Shown here piece by piece: positions 15,189 through 21,141 of a stretch of 30,314 bases of DNA (position 1 is the first letter of the stretch; each line of letters starts with the position of its first letter). The notes under the pieces were generated by a model. The model searched no databases. It was not told the DNA's origin and was given only the letters and a program-made list of their open reading frames with translations. The stretch spans positions 1 through 30,314 of the forward strand of contig JACKIT010000015.1 in assembly GCA_020638335.1 (NCBI GenBank), read 5' to 3'. The stretch comes from Rhodospirillales bacterium. Its GTDB lineage: Bacteria; Pseudomonadota; Alphaproteobacteria; Micavibrionales; Micavibrionaceae. Both the position numbers and the translations under genes were made by a program.

Positions 15189-15317
15189 TTATTCTTCCTC
15201 TTCCTCACCCGGCGTGCAGCACGGACACTCGGCTCCATGCCCCTTTGGCGCAATATGCGACCCAGTAATAGGCTGCAGCTTGTCTTTTTCTTCGCCATCT
15301 TTATCTTGCGTGCTCAT
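15189..15317 (-). CDS. Small 42-aa acidic ORF with a CPCC motif, abutting yeiH
   Basis: An ATG at 15317 opens a 42-residue frame ending in TAA immediately followed by the YeiH ATG (TAAATG). The product starts MSTQDKDGEEKDKLQP, has GHGAECPCC near residues 27-34 and ends in GEEEEE. Three cysteines in a C-P-C-C cluster with His nearby could bind a metal. Its purine-rich last codons double as the yeiH ribosome binding site. No ribosome binding site is obvious for the ORF itself. It could be a real leader or partner peptide, or an accidental frame. Confidence 0.4.
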   Translation of the reverse strand: MSTQDKDGEEKDKLQPITGSHIAPKGHGAECPCCTPGEEEEE

Positions 15318-15366
15318 AGGGCTGTTTGATAAAGGATTTTACAGGACAAATAAAGGAGAATGACGC

Positions 15367-15597
15367 ATGAGCGCGCTTTCAGTTGATGAGGCCAAAGAAG
15401 CCGTATACACCTCACTGACCAATGACAATGAAGATATCGACCTGCACATCGCTAATTTGAAGGACGCCATGAGCATTGCCGGCGAGAAAGAAGCCGTGTT
15501 CGAACCGGATCGTTTGGTCCAAAATAACCGCGCCGGGCGTAAAATGATGCAAAGCTATTTCAAAAAGCGCGGCGTAAAGGTTTCCTTTGCCAGCTAA
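15367..15597 (+). CDS. Small hypothetical protein (76 aa)
   Basis: A 76-aa soluble protein, unrecognised. The acidic N-terminal half (SVDEAKEAVYTSLTNDNEDID) is followed by a basic C-terminus (NNRAGRKMMQSYFKKRGVKV). AAAGGAG lies 9 nt upstream of ATG 15367. The stop overlaps the TTG start of the pseudouridine synthase by 11 nt, so the two genes are translationally coupled. The charge pattern, strong ribosome binding site and operon position favour a real gene; an RNA-related role can only be guessed from the neighbour. Confidence 0.7.
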   Translation: MSALSVDEAKEAVYTSLTNDNEDIDLHIANLKDAMSIAGEKEAVFEPDRLVQNNRAGRKMMQSYFKKRGVKVSFAS

Positions 15598-16294
15598 GCC
15601 ACTTCGATACGAACCGCCGCAAGGCGCGCTCAATATCATCCATCAGGATGAAGACTTGCTGGTGCTCTCCAAACCCTCTGGGCTGCTCAGTGTACCGGGC
15701 AAAGCGCCAGAGCATGCCGATTGCCTCGAAACCCGCGCCAAAGAAAAATTCCCTGAAAGTCTGCTGGTCCACCGACTCGATATGGATACCTCCGGCGTAT
15801 TTGTCATGGCGATGAACAAGAAAGCGCAGGCCAATCTCGGCAAACAGTTTGAGCGTCGCAAAATCGATAAAACCTATATCGCGCAAATTTGGGGTGTGCC
15901 GGACCACAACGAAGGCTGCATCGATTTGCCCCTTCGTTGTGATTGGGAAAACCGCCCGTTGCAAATGGTCTGTTACGACTATGGACGCCCCGCCCAAACC
16001 GACTGGCAAGTGATCACGCACGAACCTCTTTCGTCATTGCGAGGAGGCCGTGGGGCCGACGCGGCAATCCATACACAATGTTCCCGCGTTCAGCTTAAAC
16101 CCCTCACCGGGCGTTCGCATCAACTGCGTGTGCATATGGCTGCGCTCGGCCATCCGATCCTCGGCGATCGTTTCTACGCTCCCAAAGAAGCCCGCGATGG
16201 GTTAGACCGGCTGTATCTTCACGCCCACAGCCTGACGCTCCATCACCCCAAAGACGGTGCACGCCTCACTTTCACCGATCCATGCCCGTTTTGA
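15587..16294 (+). CDS. rluA: RluA family pseudouridine synthase with in-frame repeat insertion
   Basis: 235 aa, lacking an S4 domain, like E. coli RluA (dual 23S rRNA / tRNA uridine isomerase). Motif I is DLLVLSKPSGLLSVPG, the catalytic aspartate is D65 in HRLDMDTSG, and LKPLTGRSHQLRVHM then GHPILGDRFY complete the family set. The TTG start at 15587 is supported by AAAGG 6 nt upstream and by the 11-nt overlap with the preceding gene. Residues about 149-163 (SSLRGGRGADAAIHT) are encoded by a 38-bp family B half element (16033-16070). They lie just before the conserved CSRVQLKPLTG strand, where homologues have a short turn. Confidence 0.9.
   Translation: MPAKPLRYEPPQGALNIIHQDEDLLVLSKPSGLLSVPGKAPEHADCLETRAKEKFPESLLVHRLDMDTSGVFVMAMNKKAQANLGKQFERRKIDKTYIAQIWGVPDHNEGCIDLPLRCDWENRPLQMVCYDYGRPAQTDWQVITHEPLSSLRGGRGADAAIHTQCSRVQLKPLTGRSHQLRVHMAALGHPILGDRFYAPKEARDGLDRLYLHAHSLTLHHPKDGARLTFTDPCPF
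16033..16070 (+). repeat. Family B palindromic element (half copy) inside rluA
   Basis: GTCATTGCGAGGAGGCCGTG followed by GGGCCGACGCGGCAATCC. It nearly matches the intergenic copy at 4594-4631 and is read in frame. Confidence 0.82.
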
Positions 16295-16300
16295 AATCAA

Positions 16301-16390
16301 ACACCCCCACCCAGCGTCGGCTAAGCTCACATGCGTTCGCCAAGCCTCCTCATCCCTCCCCCTTGAGGGGGAGGGTTTGGGTGGGGGTGT
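16301..16390 (+). repeat. Family D palindromic element (full copy)
   Basis: 90 bp with a perfect 13-bp terminal inverted repeat, ACACCCCCACCCA and TGGGTGGGGGTGT. The inner hairpin CCCTCCCCCTTGAGGGGGAG lies near its right end, where 37 bp are identical to 2059-2095. It begins 6 bp after the rluA stop. Confidence 0.85.
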
Positions 16391-16488
16391 CCAATTCAAT
16401 TATATTATAGTCATCCCTTCCGCTCATCCGGCTTCACCTAAATTCACATGCCTTCGTTAAGTCTCATCATCAAAAGAAAAGCAGACAC

Positions 16489-16516
16489 TTTACAAAAACA
16501 AAGATCACATTAAAGT
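16489..16516 (+). promoter_or_regulatory. Candidate promoter upstream of gcvT
   Basis: TTTACA (16489-16494), a 16-bp spacer and TAAAGT (16511-16516), 30 nt before ATG 16547. Both boxes are moderate matches. No glycine-riboswitch core was recognised between 16391 and 16546. Confidence 0.35.
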
Positions 16517-16546
16517 TTAAGGCGATAAAAAATCAGGAGAACGCCC

Positions 16547-17656
16547 ATGCTCAAACACACCGCCCTGCACGACTTGCATATCAAATCCGGCGCCAAGATG
16601 GGCGAGTTTGCCGGCTATGATATGCCGCTTTATTACGGCGAAGGCGTGATCAAAGAGCATCTCTGGGTTCGTGAATCCTGCGGCATGTTCGATGTTTCCC
16701 ACATGGGCCAGCTCATCATCGAAGGCGAAGGGGTTGCTGAATTTCTAGAACGTCTCACACCGTCAGCCTTCCAAGAAAAGAGGCAAGGAAAAGCTCAATA
16801 CACTGTGTTGACCAACGAACAGGGCGGCATCATCGACGACCTGATCATTACCCGCCTGTCCGAGCATCAATTCTTTGCTGTAATTAACGCGGGGTGCAAA
16901 GAAAAAGACATCGCCTGGGTCAAGGAACATTTGCCTTCGAAATTAACCCTGAACTATATGGAAGAGCGCGCCCTGATTGCCTTGCAGGGACCGAAGGCCG
17001 CAAAAGTTTTGGAAGAAACACTCCAATGTGATGTGTCCGATCTTCCCTACATGAACGCACGTGAAAGCAAAAGCCCGTGCGGGAAAGATATTTTGATCAG
17101 CCGTGTAGGCTATACCGGTGAAGACGGCTTTGAACTGAGCGTTCCACCAGACGTCGCACAAAGAGCCTGGCAGGGATTTTCCAAACATCCGGCCGTAAAA
17201 CCGATTGGCCTGGCCGCACGTGATTCTTTACGTCTGGAAATGGGTTATGCACTTTACGGCCATGAAATCACCGCGCAAACCTCCCCTGTTGAGGCGGGCC
17301 TGAGCTGGGTGATGGGCAAAAACGCCAGCGGCTATTTCGGCGAAGAGCGCATCCGCGAGGATTTGGAGCAAGGCACAGTCCGCAAGCTCGTCGGGATCAA
17401 ACTTACCGATAAAGGCATCGCCCGTGAAGACGCTGAAATTCACGATCATGATGGCAATATTATTGGCGCACTGACCTCTGGTGGGCATTCTCCAACGCTC
17501 AAAGAGTCCATTGGAATAGGATACATAGACAGTAATTTGGCTAATATTGGCCAAAAAATATTCATCAATGTCCGCGGGCGGAATATTGCGGCTGTCGTGA
17601 CAAAATTGCCTTTCGTTCCGGCCAAAACCAAATCAATGAAAAAAGCCGCAGCTTAA
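16547..17656 (+). CDS. gcvT: Aminomethyltransferase, glycine cleavage T protein
   Basis: A 369-aa T protein of the glycine cleavage system. It transfers the methylene group from aminomethyl-lipoyl-GcvH to tetrahydrofolate and releases ammonia. Hallmarks: MGEFAGYDMPLYYGEGVIKEH, FDVSHMGQ, the folate/catalytic segment NEQGGIIDDLIITR (D97/D98), RVGYTGEDGFELSVP, and LRLEMGYALYGHEI. AGGAG lies 9 nt before ATG 16547. It is the first gene of the gcv cluster, but is separated from gcvH by an M50 protease gene and a family E element. No repeat element was found inside it. Confidence 0.97.
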   Translation: MLKHTALHDLHIKSGAKMGEFAGYDMPLYYGEGVIKEHLWVRESCGMFDVSHMGQLIIEGEGVAEFLERLTPSAFQEKRQGKAQYTVLTNEQGGIIDDLIITRLSEHQFFAVINAGCKEKDIAWVKEHLPSKLTLNYMEERALIALQGPKAAKVLEETLQCDVSDLPYMNARESKSPCGKDILISRVGYTGEDGFELSVPPDVAQRAWQGFSKHPAVKPIGLAARDSLRLEMGYALYGHEITAQTSPVEAGLSWVMGKNASGYFGEERIREDLEQGTVRKLVGIKLTDKGIAREDAEIHDHDGNIIGALTSGGHSPTLKESIGIGYIDSNLANIGQKIFINVRGRNIAAVVTKLPFVPAKTKSMKKAAA

Positions 17657-17721
17657 GGGGCACGGCATCAGGAAAGTCAACACAATGCGCGACTTCATTT
17701 TTTTCACAAAGCTATAAAAAC

Positions 17722-17801
17722 TCGAAACCCCGCACCCGATGCGAGGTCCATGGGATATCGAAAAAGCCCGCATGGGCCCCGTTTTAAAAACGGGGTTTCG
17801 A
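17722..17801 (+). repeat. Family E palindromic element (full copy)
   Basis: 80 bp with a perfect 11-bp terminal inverted repeat, TCGAAACCCCG and CGGGGTTTCGA. The right arm is itself a hairpin (CCCCGTTTT / AAAACGGGG) followed by TTTC, so it may reduce read-through from gcvT. It has the same layout as 3325-3401. Confidence 0.8.
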
Positions 17802-17843
17802 ATTTCTTTGCCTTTTAGTAACCTGTAGAAACTCGGGAACTGC

Positions 17844-19238
17844 GTGGAAAGTCAATACAATAAAATGGAAGCAGACTGGTTTAAAATCGAATATCTGATC
17901 GGCCCGCCGGTCTTTCTGCTGTTGATTTTCATCACGTTAGTCTTACACGAACTTGGCCATTACTTCGCCGCGCGCATGTTCAAAATGCCTGTTGATTCCA
18001 TTGTCATTGGCCGCGGTCGTACACTCAAACATTGGGACGATAAGCATGGCACACGCTGGTCGATCCGCCGCCTGCCGCTCGGCGCACATGTGCATCTTCA
18101 AGGACTGGAAGGCCTGTCCGAGGGCGGCGCTTTCGCTGCGCAACCTTTTTGGAAGCGCACCGTAACTATTCTCGCGGGCCCGTTGGCAAATCTTGCAATC
18201 TTGCCCTTCCTGTTTTTCGCGTTCTATATGCTGGTCGGCCAGCCCTCAACGCCGCCTGTCCTCGTTGGCGTAGAACCGGGACTAGCTGCGGACAAGGCCG
18301 GTATGCAGCCCGGCGATCGTTTTCTTGCTGTTGATGGACAACCCGTCGCAAATTTTCAGGACATCTGGCGCGTAGCCTATTCCAAAGGCGCGGTTCAAAG
18401 CATCTATACGATCCAGCGCGGCGATAAAATCTTTGACCTGCCTTTTACACCGGATTGGACGGAATATAAAGACGAAGACGGCATTGAACGCAAAAATGCG
18501 CGCTTTGGCGTTACCTGGCAACATTCTCCTCTTAAACTCAGCGCCATCATGAGCGTTGCAGACCAAAACACGCAAGACGATGAAGACAAAGCGCGCGCAT
18601 TGCTGCTCAAAAATATGGACAAGGAGGTAATCGTCGGTTTCAAAGGCCCCGATGGCAAAGAAAAGCCCGCCCGCGTCCGCTTGTCCAGCGCCCTGAACCC
18701 GAATCTCGACAACCCCAACCATGATGACTATGAGCGCATCTTTTTCGGCCAAACGCGCGGCAATATCTATCTGGATCGCCCGGCCTTCGAACATGCCGCA
18801 CAAGCCTTGCGCAAAAGTGCGGCAATGATCAGGAATATCGCTAGTGTGCCGTTTCAACTCTTGCCGATCGATTCTTACAAACTCAAAGACTCCAATGAAG
18901 TGATGCATGAAGATACGCGCATTCTCAACATGCTCTATACCTACATGCACCTGTTTGCGCTGACATGCGTTGTGATTGCTTTAGTGAATCTTCTGCCGCT
19001 CCCCTATATGGATGGCGGCCATCTTTTAACACAAATCATCGAACGTATCCTGAAAAAACCGATGAGCCGCAAAAGCAAAGCCGTGCTCTTTGCGCTGATA
19101 TTTTTCAGCCTCTACGCTGTAATTGCCGTATCTAATATGAATAAAGTGCCGGGCTACATTGACTCCCGGCTTAAAAAGGTCCACGAATTTATAGAAGAAC
19201 GACAACCAAAAGATAGGGACGAGGCAATCAATGGCTGA
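17844..19238 (+). CDS. M50 family site-2 protease (RseP-like RIP metalloprotease)
   Basis: 464 aa from GTG 17844; ATG 17865 is an alternative seven codons in. An intramembrane zinc protease: first membrane segment about 19-34, then HELGH (H35, E36, H39) and ILAGPLANLAIL near 109-120. A PDZ-like domain (GVEPGLAADKAGMQPGDRFL, then QPVANFQDIW) follows at about 142-200. The third zinc ligand is D390 in NLLPLPYMDGG, with a final membrane helix after it. All catalytic ligands are present. RseP-type enzymes cleave membrane-anchored anti-sigma factors or signal-peptide remnants. The usual alphaproteobacterial copy sits beside bamA, so this one in the gcv cluster may be a second copy. It overlaps gcvH by 8 nt, so they are co-translated. 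Confidence 0.9.
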   Translation: MESQYNKMEADWFKIEYLIGPPVFLLLIFITLVLHELGHYFAARMFKMPVDSIVIGRGRTLKHWDDKHGTRWSIRRLPLGAHVHLQGLEGLSEGGAFAAQPFWKRTVTILAGPLANLAILPFLFFAFYMLVGQPSTPPVLVGVEPGLAADKAGMQPGDRFLAVDGQPVANFQDIWRVAYSKGAVQSIYTIQRGDKIFDLPFTPDWTEYKDEDGIERKNARFGVTWQHSPLKLSAIMSVADQNTQDDEDKARALLLKNMDKEVIVGFKGPDGKEKPARVRLSSALNPNLDNPNHDDYERIFFGQTRGNIYLDRPAFEHAAQALRKSAAMIRNIASVPFQLLPIDSYKLKDSNEVMHEDTRILNMLYTYMHLFALTCVVIALVNLLPLPYMDGGHLLTQIIERILKKPMSRKSKAVLFALIFFSLYAVIAVSNMNKVPGYIDSRLKKVHEFIEERQPKDRDEAING

Positions 19239-19608
19239 GTTGAAATTTACCACCGATCACGAAGCGATATATATCGATGGAGACACCGCCTGGGTCGGCA
19301 TTACAGAATATGCGCGCGAAGCGCTTGGCGATCTGGTTTTTGTCGAACTCCCCGAAATCGGGCGGCAGGTCAGCAAAGGCGATGAATTCGCCGTCGTCGA
19401 ATCGGTCAAAACCGCCGCCGAAGTTTATTCCCCTGTGGACGGCGAAGTCGTCGAAGCCAATGATAACATGGAAGGCGACCTCGAACTGATCGCCAAGCCA
19501 CTGGCCGACGGCGGCTGGATCGCCAAAATCAAAATCTCCGACCCGGCGCAACTGGGCGACCTGATGGACGAAGCAGCGTATAAGGATTATTTGAAGACTT
19601 TGGATTAA
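19231..19608 (+). CDS. gcvH: Glycine cleavage system H protein
   Basis: A 125-aa lipoyl-carrier protein with the typical H-protein fold: KFTTDHEAIYIDGDTAWVGI, then the lipoylation lysine K60 in VESVKTAAEVYSPVDG. It shuttles the aminomethyl intermediate between the P and T proteins and transfers electrons to the L protein. Length is normal and no insertion is present. ATG 19231 overlaps the end of the M50 protease gene (ATGGCTGA), with GACGAGG upstream, so expression is tied to the protease gene. Confidence 0.98.
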   Translation: MAELKFTTDHEAIYIDGDTAWVGITEYAREALGDLVFVELPEIGRQVSKGDEFAVVESVKTAAEVYSPVDGEVVEANDNMEGDLELIAKPLADGGWIAKIKISDPAQLGDLMDEAAYKDYLKTLD

Positions 19609-19616
19609 CACACAAA

Positions 19617-19691
19617 TGTCATCCCGAGCGTAGCCGAGGGATCTGAGCCACTTTCAGATTCCTCCATGCGCTCCGCTTAGTCGGAATGACA
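19617..19691 (+). repeat. Family C palindromic element (full copy)
   Basis: 75 bp bounded by TGTCATCCCGA and TCGGAATGACA (10 of 11 complementary), with inner GAGGGATCT / AGATTCCTC arms. It lies between gcvH and gcvPA. The same family is inserted inside gcvPB at 21157-21230; both copies are preceded by AAA. Confidence 0.85.
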
Positions 19692-19704
19692 AAGAGAGTT
19701 AAAT

Positions 19705-21141
19705 ATGCGTTACCTCCCCCAGACCAAAAATGCGCGCGCGGCGATGCTCAAAACCATCGGCGTGGGCAGCATCGATGATCTCTATGCTGATGTCCCGGCT
19801 ACTGAGATGGGTCACAAATTCAACCTGCCCGATCATCGCGGCGAGCTTGAGGTTGAGCGGCATTTAAACGCTTACGCCAATCAAAACCACGCCGCCAGCG
19901 CCGGGCCCTTTTTCCTCGGTGCCGGTGCGTATTACCACCACATCCCGGCCAGCGTTGACTATATCATCCAGCGCAGCGAATTCCTCACCGCCTACACACC
20001 CTATCAGCCAGAAATCGCACAAGGTACGCTCCAGGCGATTTTCGAATTCCAGACCCTCATTGCTCAGCTGACCGGCCAAGAAGTTGCCAACGCCTCAATG
20101 TATGATGGCGCAACGGCCTGCACCGAAGCCGCCCTTATGGCCTTGCGCGTGACCAAGCGCAAAAAGATCGTTATTGGCAATGCGCTGCATCCCGATTACC
20201 GCGCCGTACTCAAATCCTACATGGCGAACTTTGATGGCGAAGTTGAAATTACGAATCTGCACCCTCTCCCTCAATCCTTCTCCCTCGAGGGAGAGGGGAG
20301 CGGAGCGAAAGCGAAGCAGGGAGAGGGTGAAATAGACAAAAACACCGCCTGCGTCATTATACAGTCTCCCGATTTTTACGGTCAGCCGCACAAATACGAA
20401 AATCTGCGCAAAGCCTGTGATGAAACCGGCGCGTTGCTGATTGTTGTCGTCAATGAAATCGTATCGCTCGGCCTGCTGCCCGCCCCTGCTCAGGCCGACA
20501 TCGTTTGCGGCGAAGCGCAAAGCATCGGCCTGCCGCTCTCCTTCGGCGGGCCCTATCTCGGCTTTTTCGCCTGTAAGGAAAAATACTTGCGCCAAATGCC
20601 CGGCCGTCTGTGCGGCATGACCGAAGATGCTAACGGTAAGCGCGGATTTGTCCTCACCCTGTCCACGCGCGAACAACATATCCGCCGCGATAAAGCCACC
20701 TCCAACATCTGCACCAATCAGGGCCTGTGCGCCCTGGCCTTCACTGTGCATATGAGCCTGCTGGGTGAGGATGGCTTTAAGCGTCTGGCCCGTCTGAACC
20801 ATGAAGCAGCCTGTAATCTTGCCGATGCGCTCTCGGCACTGCCCAATATAAAAATACGAAACGATGTGTATTTTAATGAGTTCGTGGTGGAATTGCCCGT
20901 AAATGCGGCAGAGGCGGTAGAGAAATTAGCGGCCAAAGGCATCATCGCCGGCCTTCCATTAACAAATAATCCCCCCTCCCTTGAGGGAGGGGGTCAGGGG
21001 GAGGGTGTCTCTTCGGCTACCTCCCTCACCCCAACCCTCTCCCCCGGGGGAGAGGGGGCGTTGTTGGTTTGTGCCACCGAAATGACCACCGACGCAGACA
21101 TCGAAAGCCTGACCGCGGCCCTGAAAGAGGTGCTGGCATGA
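19705..21141 (+). CDS. gcvPA: Glycine dehydrogenase (decarboxylating) subunit 1, with two in-frame repeat insertions
   Basis: 478 aa, about 30 longer than usual. It is the N-terminal half of the split P protein, starting MRYLPQTKNARAAMLKTIGV. It has AGPFFLGAGAYYHHIPASVD, YTPYQPEIAQGTLQAIFEFQ, and MYDGATACTEAALMA, and forms a heterotetramer with GcvPB. Two stretches are foreign: residues about 186-209 (PLPQSFSLEGEGSGAKAKQG) from a 70-bp family D element, and about 422-452 (TNNPPSLEGGGQGEG to TLSPGGEG) from a composite family D element. Each replaces a variable surface segment, before NTACVIIQ and before ALLVCATEMTTDADI respectively, and keeps the frame. The stop overlaps the gcvPB start (ATGA). 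Confidence 0.95.
   Translation: MRYLPQTKNARAAMLKTIGVGSIDDLYADVPATEMGHKFNLPDHRGELEVERHLNAYANQNHAASAGPFFLGAGAYYHHIPASVDYIIQRSEFLTAYTPYQPEIAQGTLQAIFEFQTLIAQLTGQEVANASMYDGATACTEAALMALRVTKRKKIVIGNALHPDYRAVLKSYMANFDGEVEITNLHPLPQSFSLEGEGSGAKAKQGEGEIDKNTACVIIQSPDFYGQPHKYENLRKACDETGALLIVVVNEIVSLGLLPAPAQADIVCGEAQSIGLPLSFGGPYLGFFACKEKYLRQMPGRLCGMTEDANGKRGFVLTLSTREQHIRRDKATSNICTNQGLCALAFTVHMSLLGEDGFKRLARLNHEAACNLADALSALPNIKIRNDVYFNEFVVELPVNAAEAVEKLAAKGIIAGLPLTNNPPSLEGGGQGEGVSSATSLTPTLSPGGEGALLVCATEMTTDADIESLTAALKEVLA
20260..20329 (+). repeat. Family D palindromic element inside gcvPA (first)
   Basis: 70 bp with a perfect 12-bp terminal inverted repeat, CACCCTCTCCCT and AGGGAGAGGGTG, plus an inner CTCCCTCGAGGGAG palindrome. 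It is translated as part of gcvPA. Confidence 0.85.
20970..21059 (+). repeat. Family D composite element inside gcvPA (second)
   Basis: Two hairpins, CCCCCTCCC / GGGAGGGGG (20972-20993) and CCCTCTCCCCC / GGGGGAGAGGG (21035-21056), joined by a linker starting GGGTGTCTC. The linker resembles the one in the gcvPB copy. It is translated in frame. Confidence 0.82.

Noticed and set aside
16391..16546. Possible glycine riboswitch before gcvT
   Set aside because: The expected tandem aptamer core sequences were not found in this 156-bp interval; only a candidate promoter and a ribosome binding site are visible.
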